Shown in pieces: positions 16,783 to 25,850 of a stretch of DNA of 64,000 nt. This DNA comes from Candidatus Zixiibacteriota bacterium (GTDB lineage Bacteria; Zixibacteria; MSB-5A5; GN15; FEB-12), in assembly GCA_019038695.1 (NCBI GenBank), contig JAHOYZ010000024.1, positions 1 to 64,000 of the forward strand. The letters run 5' to 3'. The notes below the pieces were generated by a model, which ran no database searches, was not told the DNA's origin, and saw only the letters and a program-made list of their open reading frames with translations. The translations under genes and the position numbers were made by a program. The stretch's first letter is position 1, and every line of letters begins with the position of its first letter.

Positions 16783-18603
16783 TCACGGACACGGTAGTGG
16801 CAGTGGACCTCCAGTAAACAAAAAGGCCACCAAGTATGTCAGGTCTCCTATATTTATGCTACTGTTGTTGTCTATATCACCTTCAATATAGCATGGCGGA
16901 GGCACACCGCCAGTAAACAAGTACGCCACCATGTATGTCAGGTCTCCGATATTCAATACGCCAGAATGATCAAGATCACCACGCAGAAGACAACAGCTTG
17001 ATGAATCTGCGATGGTTATATCCACAACCTCTGAGTCAGACAAGCTCTCGTCGCTTGCGATGAATGTCACGCTATGCGTTCCGGTATCGCTAAGTACCAG
17101 AGTCCAGGAGAACAGACCACTGCCGTCACCATAATCTTCGAAGTCAGCACCGGTTGGAAGGTCGGGCGCCGATAAGGCAGGTACGGTTCCATCCGGGTCA
17201 GACGCTGTCACGGTGAAGATCACAGGCGTACCCACAACACCGAATTTGGGACCAATGGGATCAAGAACCGGGGGAGCATTCTCAGAACCACCCGCCTTGT
17301 GATAAAGTAGCAAACTGCCACGATAATTGTCAGAAGAGGAGGCTCCTACAGCGATCGCAACAGCACCACCAGCCCCAAAGTCTTCCCAGAAACCCACTGC
17401 TTTTCCCATTTCCTGGCCGGAACTACTACCGAGAAAGTTCGTGTCCACAACTACTGAGGGTCCTCCGTCGAATAGCAGTGCTCCACCGGCATCGGTTCCT
17501 CCATCGTCATTACCTGGCATTCCAGCTATGATTTCGTCGAATCCGTCACCGTTCACGTCGGCTGAGGAAGCAACATCGAATCCCAGATAGTCATGTTTCA
17601 ACCGCCCGAGATTGTAGCTGTAGTCGGCGACACCGTCAAAGCTGGGTCCGCCATTAAACACATATATCTCCCCAACCGAGAACGTGTCTATGGAAACACC
17701 GTCACTACCCATTATTAGGTCCCAATAGCTGTCACCGCTGACCTTACCGGAAGCCAGCGACCAACCAAATTTATATCCCGCCGAGTCGCCGGTTATTATC
17801 AAATCCGGGATAGTATCTACTGAACTACCACCACTGAAGACATACACCCGGCCCTGATTGAGGTAAGCAGCATCATAACTATAGGCACCAACAGACAAGT
17901 CCGAATAAGAATCACCGTCGTAGTCTTGTGACGATATCGCAAAGCCAAACCGCTCACCATCGGCAGTACCAACTAGAATCAGGTCGGCAGCAAAGTCGGG
18001 CGAGGGACCGCCCAAATAGACATAGACTTTACCTGCTTTGGTGAAACCGCCCCAATCGTTATAGTAGGCTCCAACGGCAAAATCATCGTATGAGTCATTG
18101 TTAAAATCACCTGCTCCGGTAACCGCAATACCGAAGTAATCGCTGCCGTTTTGGCCAGTGAAAATATGATCAGCAACGACGTCAGCCGAAGGACCGCCAT
18201 AGAAGAGATAAACGGCGCCGGCACTTGTGGCCGGGACATCATAGAATGGAGCTCCCACGAGCAGATCGTCGTAACCGTCGTTGTTGAAATCTCCCGCTGA
18301 TGACAGCGACTTGCCGAAGAATGAACTGGGGTCACCGACAAAAGTGAGATCCGCAACGGTATCGGCTGACGGTCCCCCGAAGTATAGGTAAACCTTGCCC
18401 GAGGAGGTACCGGCATCGTCATTTGCGGGTGCTCCCACCGCCATGTCCAAGTGGCCGTCCCCGTTGAAATCAACAGCGCAAATGGCAGCCCCATATTGGT
18501 CACCATCGTTCTCTCCGGAAATCTCACCCGCAACCTCGAACCCATCTGCTACGGTACTCGCCCAGAGCATCGACAGCAACACCAACACTGATGATCTAAC
18601 CAT
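16783..18603 (-). CDS. secreted FG-GAP (integrin-like) propeller protein with dockerin
   Basis: The 606-residue protein has a short Sec signal (1-19), then about seven FG-GAP blades (22-410) with repeated DFNGDGHLD, DFNNDGYDD and VYLYFGGPS motifs that bind calcium in integrin propellers. An Ig-like domain follows (about 440-530; APPVLDPIGPKFGVVG, SDPDG), then a C-terminal dockerin pair (RGDLDHSGVLNIGDLTYMV and EGDIDNNSSINIGDLTYLV). It is probably a cell-surface or matrix protein. AGGAG precedes the start. It lies upstream of the ECF operon on the same strand, separated by 132 bases, and could be transcribed separately. Confidence 0.85.
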   Translation of the reverse strand: MVRSSVLVLLSMLWASTVADGFEVAGEISGENDGDQYGAAICAVDFNGDGHLDMAVGAPANDDAGTSSGKVYLYFGGPSADTVADLTFVGDPSSFFGKSLSSAGDFNNDGYDDLLVGAPFYDVPATSAGAVYLFYGGPSADVVADHIFTGQNGSDYFGIAVTGAGDFNNDSYDDFAVGAYYNDWGGFTKAGKVYVYLGGPSPDFAADLILVGTADGERFGFAISSQDYDGDSYSDLSVGAYSYDAAYLNQGRVYVFSGGSSVDTIPDLIITGDSAGYKFGWSLASGKVSGDSYWDLIMGSDGVSIDTFSVGEIYVFNGGPSFDGVADYSYNLGRLKHDYLGFDVASSADVNGDGFDEIIAGMPGNDDGGTDAGGALLFDGGPSVVVDTNFLGSSSGQEMGKAVGFWEDFGAGGAVAIAVGASSSDNYRGSLLLYHKAGGSENAPPVLDPIGPKFGVVGTPVIFTVTASDPDGTVPALSAPDLPTGADFEDYGDGSGLFSWTLVLSDTGTHSVTFIASDESLSDSEVVDITIADSSSCCLLRGDLDHSGVLNIGDLTYMVAYLFTGGVPPPCYIEGDIDNNSSINIGDLTYLVAFLFTGGPLPLPCP

Positions 18604-18735
18604 TTTTGGGTCTCCTAAACACTACAGAGCAAGAGAGACCTTAGCAAGCAGGTCCATCTCTTGCTCTGATATACTAACACAAACACGGAGAATCACTTCT
18701 CCCTTTCGGGAGAAATGATGAGAGGTATTTGTTTC

Positions 18736-19821
18736 TTATTTAAGCAGCAGCATCTTCTTAGCGCTACTTATGTCATCGGTCGTTAATCTGTAGAAATATA
18801 CTCCGGTGGAATACCCCGTGGCATCCAGCTCAACGTTTACTTCACCGACACCGGCAGAGCCAGAGTGAGACCATACTTCCCGACCGGTCACGTCGTAGAC
18901 CTTCACTGTGTAAGATCCCGCGTTCTCCAAGTAGAAGCTGATCGTGGTGGTTGGGTTAAATGGGTTCGGATAGTTTCCCAGGTTGACGCTGCTCTCATTA
19001 TTACTGCCCTTGTCATCTCCATCGTTGGAAGGAAAGAAACCTTCCACAAAGACTGTTTGACAGGTAGTTGCGACCGCACTACCGGATGTCGCCGTTATGC
19101 AGACCGTATACTCCCCCTCAGGCATGGCCGGCGGCACGGGAAAGCGAAACTCCCGAGCTATAGTCTCACCGGCGCCCAAGTCCACCGGGACACCACCGAT
19201 TGTGATGGAGGTATCAAAGAACTCAAACGTGGCTTCAAGCGTGATAAATGATGCCTCGTCGCCACAGTTCCCCAGTTCGAAAGCACCCTCGAGAAACGAG
19301 CCTGGCGCGGCCTGAACAGTGTCTGGCAACTCAAGGTCAACATTGACACACTCACCCTCAGCGCCAGATAGAGCCATACCGAACGTTGGGGAGGTACCGG
19401 TCAGCTCGCCTCCGCCAAAGTTGGGAATATATATGGACGCGCACTCAGATGCCAGAGCAGCCGATGAATCGTGGGCATCGGCATAAGCAGTAACACAGAG
19501 CATTATCGAGTCCCCGAAAATCGACGGCGGAGTAGGTATAAACAACTCACGTGACACACCTTCGCCGGCGCCAAGATTGAGGGGTACAAGGCCCAAAGTG
19601 ATGTACTGATTCATCACCTCAACCTCGATTTCCAGCCAGGCTACGCCGGCTTCATCGCCACAGTTTATCAATTCCACAAACCCGTTCACCATTCCGCCGT
19701 AATCAGACGATGCCTCGTTGGGGAACTCAATGTCTAACTCGACGCACTCCTGGGCCAGAACCGGCTGCAGACCGAAAAGTAGCGCCGTGCTGAAAAGCAG
19801 ATACAATACTTTCCTTTTCAT
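18736..19821 (-). CDS. exported protein with two CARDB-like repeats and an NPFNP sorting tail
   Basis: The 361-residue protein has a Sec signal ending LQPVLAQ (1-23). Two homologous domains of about 100 residues (24-125 and 155-260) both run CV-x-DLELP ... NCGDEA ... LGAGE ... PVPP ... CVTA. The C-terminal domain (about 285-361) starts NYPNPFNPTTTISF and ends GVYFYRLTT...KKMLLLK. This is the FlgD-Ig/T9SS-type tail found on many exported FCB-group proteins. The internal duplication suggests a paired binding surface. The tail implies delivery to the cell surface. It has no enzymatic motif. Confidence 0.8.
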   Translation of the reverse strand: MKRKVLYLLFSTALLFGLQPVLAQECVELDIEFPNEASSDYGGMVNGFVELINCGDEAGVAWLEIEVEVMNQYITLGLVPLNLGAGEGVSRELFIPTPPSIFGDSIMLCVTAYADAHDSSAALASECASIYIPNFGGGELTGTSPTFGMALSGAEGECVNVDLELPDTVQAAPGSFLEGAFELGNCGDEASFITLEATFEFFDTSITIGGVPVDLGAGETIAREFRFPVPPAMPEGEYTVCITATSGSAVATTCQTVFVEGFFPSNDGDDKGSNNESSVNLGNYPNPFNPTTTISFYLENAGSYTVKVYDVTGREVWSHSGSAGVGEVNVELDATGYSTGVYFYRLTTDDISSAKKMLLLK

Positions 19822-20518
19822 GTTTTTACCTTTTGTCCTTTCTTTTGTTTATTTAAACTTAGGTTTCTTAAACGCTTATATTACAAAACTCATGTAGTAA
19901 TTCAATCCTCGGCAAGTACCTGCCAACATCCTTTTCTTACTTATCAGACACGTGAATGCAGTGGAAAATACATGGTATCTTCAGTCTGTGGGTGTATCTT
20001 GCGTTCATTAGATAGCCATTCTGCTTGGTTTCTGGCCGTGTGATTATCGGTGTAATTTATTGTGGTTCAAAGAGAAAAGCGGGATTAGCTGTTCAATACC
20101 CAGAACTTTTCGGCTGAGTTTTCAGATCGATTAGAAATATAGGGGAAAGCGGTGTTGAGGTCACAATCGGCGGAAACGTCGAGGGTTATGCGGGATACAG
20201 GGTCAATGGAAAGAGTTTGCTGTCTACAGGTAGTTCGAAGAGGGTACAAAAATGCTCCCCCAGTTGTACGAATTTCGCAACTGGCTTATTGACAACACTA
20301 CCGGAATTGTGATTGCACAACTCGGCGGGTTCGAAGGTTTGTATGATGTATCACAACTATGGTTACAGGAACGCGTTGGAAGATAATCGTAAATTATGAC
20401 ACAGCTCACGGCAATACACGGTGTTCTGAGACAGGGATATAGGGTAGGCGTGACTTTTTCCATTGGAGAATCAACGGACTGTAACGACCTCCGCAGGTAT
20501 ACTCGATTGTAATGACAA
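19822..20518. other. intergenic region with repeat copy B
   Basis: This 697-base gap between minus-strand genes holds the partial repeat at 20170-20258. A 79-codon frame at 20224-20463 (-) overlaps that repeat and is not called. Apart from T-rich stretches near 19840-19880 I see nothing. Confidence 0.4.
20170..20258. repeat. dispersed repeat, copy B (3' part only)
   Basis: These 89 bases match the right end of the 234-bp repeat (copy C at 22954-23042): GCGGAAAC, GGGTTATGCGGGATACAGGG, then GTTCGAAGAGGGTACA and ATGCTCC. It is closer to copy C than to copy A and lacks the conserved left end. Confidence 0.75.
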
Positions 20519-21406
20519 CTAATCTCTCTGCACGCGAAGCATTAGGCGATCCTGAACGATTACCTTACCATCCACACGGATCTCATACATGTAGAGGCCC
20601 GCACTGAGGAGGTGCCCAGAATTGTCGAGCCCGTCCCACGGAATCGAATTCGTCCCCTCCACCAATCGGCCGCATGTCAGCTTTCTAAGTTTCTTACCAC
20701 TTAGGTCCATGATTAAGATATCAACGCTACCACTATTAGATAGTTTGAATGTGAAGAGATGTTTTCCGACCTCAGATGGGAATTTTCCTGGCAATTCATG
20801 TCTGGGAGTGATGGTATCTGACAGTACACTGTCAGCAGCCTCGAGCGCCTGTATCACTTCCGCTTGAGTTTCCGATGTTTCATCGCGCTCTTCTGTACCA
20901 TCTAAAAGCTGAAGACCCTGGCTATCGATTAGGCACCCACCATTACGATACTGGGAACCCAGGAAAGATGTCCATTTGTGGTTTGAGAATCGCAACCGTG
21001 TGCCAATTCCCAGAATGCCTCCGTCGATGTCTATTTGGTCTCCGCTCTTCTCCATGACTAATAGGTATAATTCACTTCCAATTTTGACAGGATAGTTATT
21101 GTCAAGAGTCGAATCCTCGGAATACGTTATCAGAGTGTTTTTCATTTGCGTTGAGAAATCGCTGCCCACCTGTAGTGTTCCCGTGAGGTTGTTTCGAAAC
21201 ATCTTGCTGTTTAGCTCCGCCGTGTTTCCGACTTGACGAATCAGACACTGAGTTCTGGCGTGATTCGATCCTAATTGACTTTCCGTCAGACTATCGGGGC
21301 TATCCCCGAGCTTCATGTGTGTTGACAGTATTTCCTCTGCGCTCCCGATGTTTGCACAAAAGGCGGTCAGGAAAAGACCGGTGATCCATTGCAATCCCCA
21401 TTTCAT
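20519..21406 (-). CDS. exported protein with FlgD-Ig-like tail
   Basis: The 295-residue protein has a Sec signal (1-23, ending NIGSAEE). Its middle is a beta-rich region I do not recognise (residues 40-170, with DGGILGIGTRLRFSNHKW). The last 70 residues form the FlgD-Ig-like module (VDILIMDLSGKKLRKL, WDGLDNSGHLLSAGLYMYEI), which serves as a surface-sorting tail in FCB bacteria. GGAGG precedes the ATG. It begins 69 bases after the lipoprotein gene on the same strand, so the two may be co-transcribed. Function is unknown. Confidence 0.65.
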   Translation of the reverse strand: MKWGLQWITGLFLTAFCANIGSAEEILSTHMKLGDSPDSLTESQLGSNHARTQCLIRQVGNTAELNSKMFRNNLTGTLQVGSDFSTQMKNTLITYSEDSTLDNNYPVKIGSELYLLVMEKSGDQIDIDGGILGIGTRLRFSNHKWTSFLGSQYRNGGCLIDSQGLQLLDGTEERDETSETQAEVIQALEAADSVLSDTITPRHELPGKFPSEVGKHLFTFKLSNSGSVDILIMDLSGKKLRKLTCGRLVEGTNSIPWDGLDNSGHLLSAGLYMYEIRVDGKVIVQDRLMLRVQRD

Positions 21407-21475
21407 ATCAACTCCTCCATTACCTATTATTACTTTCCTTCACATGCCTCACGTATTTATTTTGGCGTCGTTGGT

Positions 21476-22510
21476 TCACTTTTTGCTCTCACATTGCATA
21501 CTCGAGATCATATCCAACACCGTCTGAATGTTCTCCTCAATGTGGTTCTTATCCGCATCCGACATCGCCACAAATATTGGACTCAGCTCTCCTGAGATTT
21601 CGCGCTTTGGCAAATACAATATGAAGAAAGAATGACTTTCGGTGTCAATCGCGTCGCGGAAGATGCTCTGGCAGATCACTTCATAATACTCATTTTCGCC
21701 TATTTGCATGAATTTTCGTGATTCGATATCTATTGGCAGCTGCCTTGGTGCCCATTCACGGAAGACGAACTCCATGAGGAACTTACTTATCCAATCCTCG
21801 TTGATAACGTTATGGCTGGGATCAACACACTGCTCATTTAGTATCACGTAAACTAATCGACACGATGGCTTAAGCATACCGGTACATCGAAAGAAATCGA
21901 GTATAATCGGGAAATCGGACTTGTCAGCCCGTCTATGCATCAACCATTTGTCGGTCTCAGGTGGTGTTATGACAAAACTGACTCTCGAGTTGGGTGCTGA
22001 AAGGGAAAACTGATATGGCCGCCTTGGGGCCTCTGTAAGAATGAATCCTGATTCCCCAGTTATATCATGTAAATAGGGTTCCCAAGAGTACAGCTTCTTT
22101 GATTCCCTATAGGGCTCAACCCTGGTGAAAAGGCTGTACGTATGGCCTGCCTTCACATCTACATGGAGAGTAACTGGGTCCTTAGAAAATGCTTTATAAA
22201 GTTGTCCATTCAAATAGATGTCGGACTTATGATAACGGACCTCAAGATCATGAGCCCCTGGGAGTAACAGCACTCCGTAGGCTACCAATCCTTCACCATT
22301 CTCGGTTGTGTCTCGACCATCTACTCCACAGATATAGGAACCTCCATCGCTCTCTCTGAGTACAAGAGCGTGGCGATTCTCACCTCGCAATTCTGGGCCG
22401 GGGTATGCCTTGAGCACGGTGTAAGTAGTAAACCTGGCTGAACAGGCGCAGAAGGCAATTGCAAGATAGGTACCGAGAAGGATTATACACGTGTACCTCA
22501 TTAGTTTCAT
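21476..22510 (-). CDS. hypothetical lipoprotein
   Basis: ATG 22510 is preferred over the upstream TTG because AGGAG lies eight bases before it. This gives 344 residues. A lipobox (AFCAC) ends the signal peptide. Residues 20-130 hold a YGVLLLPGAHDLEVRYHKS segment of the kind seen in PEGA-like or carbohydrate-binding small domains. The rest (residues 170-340) has PNSRVSFVITPPETDKW and mixed alpha/beta character with no family I recognise. It probably lies on the periplasmic face of a membrane. It is the first gene of the long minus-strand run. Confidence 0.6.
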   Translation of the reverse strand: MKLMRYTCIILLGTYLAIAFCACSARFTTYTVLKAYPGPELRGENRHALVLRESDGGSYICGVDGRDTTENGEGLVAYGVLLLPGAHDLEVRYHKSDIYLNGQLYKAFSKDPVTLHVDVKAGHTYSLFTRVEPYRESKKLYSWEPYLHDITGESGFILTEAPRRPYQFSLSAPNSRVSFVITPPETDKWLMHRRADKSDFPIILDFFRCTGMLKPSCRLVYVILNEQCVDPSHNVINEDWISKFLMEFVFREWAPRQLPIDIESRKFMQIGENEYYEVICQSIFRDAIDTESHSFFILYLPKREISGELSPIFVAMSDADKNHIEENIQTVLDMISSMQCESKK

Positions 22511-23038
22511 GCACAAATCTCCTTCCCTACACTTCCCATATTTTATAGGATGGCGGTTGAACTACAACATAAAAAGCCATGCAAATCAGTCGCTGTCTGT
22601 CGTCAAAACTATTCGTAAATTTATATTTCAAATATAAGAGATACGTTCCATCATTATCAAGTTCAATAACAGAATATAATTGGATTAAAAGTTCTAAAGT
22701 AAATTTAGGGTGCAGTTGTAAGTTGTATTATGGCATGAGCTTAGAAGTATGCGGGGTTGACGAGACTCGAACTCATTTCGCACTGCGTTGCAGATGTGGT
22801 TGAGGACACTGCTATGGTCTGAGATAGTGATCTATGTCACAAGATCCCAGATAGTGGCTACGTTTGGGGGAACATGTGCCCCGGCAGCATCTGAACCAAC
22901 CTGATTATCGACTCGCAGGGATGTGTTTCTGGTGACGCACGTTCACCTAACTCGCGGAAACATCAAGAGTTATGCGGGATACAGGGTCAATGGAAAGAGT
23001 TTGCTATCTACCGGGAGTTCGAAGAGGGTACATAAATG
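22511..23038. other. intergenic region with tRNA fragment and repeat copy C
   Basis: This 528-base gap separates the lipoprotein gene from tRNA-Asn. Bases 22560-22740 are A+T-rich without features. A tRNA 3' fragment (22751-22776) and repeat copy C (22809-23042) fill the rest. Confidence 0.5.
22751..22776 (-). other. truncated tRNA 3' end
   Basis: On the minus strand, 22760-22776 forms a T-arm (5-bp stem around TTCGAGT). It is followed by CAACCCC at 22753-22759, like an acceptor 3' strand. The matching GGGGTTG 5' strand and the D and anticodon arms are absent upstream, so it is a fragment. Confidence 0.4.
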
Positions 23039-23042
23039 CTCC
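22809..23042. repeat. 234-bp dispersed intergenic repeat, copy C
   Basis: This is the full-length counterpart of 7573-7806. Its right end (ATGCTCC) runs into the 3' acceptor end of tRNA-Asn. The other two copies also end in ATGCTCC although no tRNA follows them, so the family may have arisen from sequence downstream of this or a similar tRNA gene. Confidence 0.7.
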
Positions 23043-23111
23043 GGTGGTTGGACTCGAACCAACGGCAAGCTGATTAACAGTCAGCTGCTCTACCAACTGA
23101 GCTACACCGGA
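23039..23111 (-). tRNA. tRNA-Asn (GTT)
   Basis: The 73-base cloverleaf is complete: acceptor TCCGGTG/CACCGGA, D-arm GCTC/GAGC, anticodon stem GCTGA/TCAGC with loop CTGTTAA (anticodon GTT), T-stem GTTGG/CCAAC with TTCGAGT loop, and discriminator G. CCA is not encoded. Confidence 0.95.
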
Positions 23112-23473
23112 GTATTGTAGTTAGCAACTCGCCCAGAGGCGAGACGGCAATTATTATATCGTTTCGACCTAATGTCAATAGTTATTTAGGTACTCCTGGC
23201 GACACCGCGCTCACCTCAGTCATAGGGTCAAGCGCATCAGGATACATCAAAACAGTGGCAACCATATACTTGTCATTGGCTCCAGTCGGATGGTCCTCCA
23301 TCAATCGTTTTCAGTCGAAGCCAAACTGGTCTGGTATCCTTCAAGTTGAGTTCTGCATCACGCCTGTCAATTGAACTACTATCGATTCCCGATACTCCTG
23401 CAACCAAATCGTACAGCTTCCGTATAACCGAATAGAGAATGCAATAAGCTGAATATTTGGGAGATGTGAACCT
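23112..23473. other. intergenic region between tRNA-Asn and PDZ gene
   Basis: These 362 bases must hold the divergent promoters of tRNA-Asn (-) and the PDZ gene (+). A short dyad CTCGCC-CAGA-GGCGAG lies near 23128-23143. I see no gene. Confidence 0.4.
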
Positions 23474-24610
23474 ATGAAGAAGATAATTGTCACGTTGTCG
23501 ATTATGGGGTTGGTGCTGATTCTCGCGGTCGGACATGCACTATCGGGGTCTCGTTCCAGTTCGGATCGAGGTTGGCTTGGTATCTCTATGCAGTCGGTTG
23601 ACTATGATCTGGTGGAAGCTTTTGAACTGGATGTCAAGTACGGTGCGATTATCAACGATGTTTTTGATAAATCGCCAGCCGAGAAAGCCGGGCTCCAGGA
23701 AGATGATGTGATCATTGCCTTCAACGGCGAGAAGGTCACTGATGGTGAGGATCTGACCGATCTACTTGACGATACCAAAACCGGTGACAAAGTTGAGTTG
23801 ACGATTATTCGCGACGACAAAACTCTGACTCTCAAGGCTGAACTTGGGGAGCAGCCACCCCGTCGGAAACTATCCAAACGTAATGTCTTTCGTCACAATG
23901 ATGGCGTGTTCTATAGTCATGGTACTCATGGATACATCGGGGTGAAACTGATTGATCTGACCAAGCAACTTGGTGAGCATTATGGGGTTAAGGATGGCCG
24001 TGGAGCGTTGATCATGGATGTTGAAGGAGATTCCCCGGCCGAGGAAGCTGGTCTTAAGGCGGGAGATGTGATCATCGAAGTTGATGGTGACGAGGTCTTC
24101 GACGGTGATGACGTTTCGGATATCATTGGTGATATGGAAAAAGGAAACCTGGCCGCAGTCAAGGTAATGCGAGATGGTAAGGAATCTGAGTTCAAACTTA
24201 CGGTTGTTGAAACCGATGACCAACGGTTTGATCGAATTTTTGGTCCTGATATCAGTGTCGTGATGCCTCATCATTCGGGGCGTTATCTCCACCGTAGTGA
24301 TTTCGACTGGGACGAATTTGAATTTGATTTTGATTTCGATGATTTTGCCCACGATTTTGAACAACTTGAACACCTTCAGCATCTTGATGGTTTAGGAGAA
24401 TTGGAAGATCTGGATGATCTCCTTGAGGAACTCGGGCGAATGAAGATCGATTTGAAACATGATGTACGTGGAGCTACGAAGGATGTGCACCGATTCCGAA
24501 TGGATGAAGATGAGCTTAGGGATGATATGAGAGAGCTCAGGGAAGAGCTCAAAAAAATGAATGAAGAGTTGCGTCGGGATCTTCGCGACATTCGTGACCG
24601 TCTCGACTGA
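23474..24610 (+). CDS. exported protein with two PDZ domains and acidic coiled tail
   Basis: The 378-residue protein has a Sec signal (1-24, ending GHALSGS) and two PDZ domains: about 33-120 (GWLGISMQ, SPAEKAGLQEDDVI) and 150-235 (GYIGVKLID, SPAEEAGLKAGDVI). From residue 265 on it is very acidic and then charged coiled coil (DFDWDEFEFDFDFDDF, later RELREELKKMNEEL). The PDZ pair resembles those of DegP/DegQ, but no protease domain precedes it. It may present substrates or tether partners in the periplasm. A good terminator follows at 24656. Its own promoter is in the gap after tRNA-Asn. Confidence 0.8.
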   Translation: MKKIIVTLSIMGLVLILAVGHALSGSRSSSDRGWLGISMQSVDYDLVEAFELDVKYGAIINDVFDKSPAEKAGLQEDDVIIAFNGEKVTDGEDLTDLLDDTKTGDKVELTIIRDDKTLTLKAELGEQPPRRKLSKRNVFRHNDGVFYSHGTHGYIGVKLIDLTKQLGEHYGVKDGRGALIMDVEGDSPAEEAGLKAGDVIIEVDGDEVFDGDDVSDIIGDMEKGNLAAVKVMRDGKESEFKLTVVETDDQRFDRIFGPDISVVMPHHSGRYLHRSDFDWDEFEFDFDFDDFAHDFEQLEHLQHLDGLGELEDLDDLLEELGRMKIDLKHDVRGATKDVHRFRMDEDELRDDMRELREELKKMNEELRRDLRDIRDRLD

Positions 24611-24655
24611 GAAAATTCCAAGCACTGCAACACTGCCTGGAAATCCTCCTCGTAT

Positions 24656-24683
24656 AGACCCTGCTCCGGCGGGGTCTTTTTTT
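24656..24683 (+). terminator. rho-independent terminator after the PDZ gene
   Basis: AGACCC...GGGGTCT hairpin with an inner CTCCGG turn, followed by seven T. It lies 46 bases after the PDZ stop and upstream of hprK, so the two genes are separate units. Confidence 0.8.
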
Positions 24684-24734
24684 ACTGAGTTTGATACTTG
24701 CGCAGGGGGCATGTACTTTCATATACATATTAGC

Positions 24735-25706
24735 ATGTCAGGAATAACGGTCGAAAAACTATATACGGCGCGCAATCAGGATTTGGATCTGACCCTTCTT
24801 AACAGCAGTACAGCGGGGTTGAATAAAACAATCCACCATCCGGAGTTACACCGCCCGGGTTTGGCACTGACAGGTTTCTTTGAGCGTTTCGCCAATCGAC
24901 GTGTGCAAGTGATTGGTGAGACGGAGATGGCCTACATTAATCGGCTATCTGTCGAGGATTTGGAGAAGATATCCGGTCGGTTATTTGAGTATGACGTTCC
25001 AATGGTGATCATTTCCAAGGGTATTGCTCCTCCGCCCGAGTTTATTGAGGCGGCCGACCAGCATCGCACCGGCGTATTTTCCAGCCGCCTGACTACGGCG
25101 GAGTTAATTAATCGTCTCAGTGCTTACCTCGATCATCTTTTTGCTCCGACGATATCGGTGCACGGTACGCTGGTTGATGTGTATGGAGTGGGGTTGCTCT
25201 ATACTGGCAAGGCCGGAATTGGTAAGTCAGAAGTTGCGCTCGATCTGATAGAACGCGGGCATCGGTTGGTGGCTGATGATACAGTGCAAATTACGCGGAC
25301 GGCACCGGATGTGGTGATCGGCTTTGGATCGGAGTTACTTGGCCGGCATATGGAAATTCGCGGGGTAGGGATAATTGATGTCGAACAGCTTTTTGGCATC
25401 CGTTCAATCCGTCTCCAGAAACGTATCGAAGTAGAGGTTCATCTGACACTGTGGTCTGAGACCGAGGACTATGAACGGCTTGGTATTGACGATCGCAAGA
25501 CAGCAATCCTGGGAGTCCAGCTTCCGATCATCACTTTACCGATCTCGCCGGGCAAGAATATCACAGTTATCTCAGAAGTCATAGCAATGAACCATATGCT
25601 GAAAGTGTATGGCCAGAACTCGGCACTTGAGTTTACCAAGAAACTGTCTCAGCAGATAAGTCGTCGAACGGTAGCCAGGGATTATCTGGAATCCGACTAC
25701 GAATAG
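24735..25706 (+). CDS. hprK: HPr kinase/phosphorylase
   Basis: The protein has 323 residues from ATG 24735 (24711 is an alternative start; an earlier one would overlap the terminator). The N-terminal domain covers 1-130. The kinase domain has His143, Walker A GKAGIGKS (158-165), Asp181-Asp182 and the HprK signature MEIRGVGIIDVEQLFG (206-221), all intact. In Firmicutes it phosphorylates a serine of HPr for catabolite control. In Gram-negative bacteria it usually accompanies an incomplete PTS. No ptsH or other PTS gene is near. The following gap, 144 bases, separates it from the parvulin pair. Confidence 0.92.
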   Translation: MSGITVEKLYTARNQDLDLTLLNSSTAGLNKTIHHPELHRPGLALTGFFERFANRRVQVIGETEMAYINRLSVEDLEKISGRLFEYDVPMVIISKGIAPPPEFIEAADQHRTGVFSSRLTTAELINRLSAYLDHLFAPTISVHGTLVDVYGVGLLYTGKAGIGKSEVALDLIERGHRLVADDTVQITRTAPDVVIGFGSELLGRHMEIRGVGIIDVEQLFGIRSIRLQKRIEVEVHLTLWSETEDYERLGIDDRKTAILGVQLPIITLPISPGKNITVISEVIAMNHMLKVYGQNSALEFTKKLSQQISRRTVARDYLESDYE

Positions 25707-25850
25707 CCACTTTACATATTTCAGGAACATTCAAAAGAGGCTTGGCGTATGACCGTATGTTATGTATAATATTGGTCTTGCCGTTGTCTGGGAACCCCAA
25801 CAGTGGCGATGTTGTATGATAGACATGGAACCGATGGAGGACAATACTCG

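Noticed and set aside
20224-20463. 79-codon minus frame
   Set aside because: It overlaps repeat copy B and has no start signal or motif.
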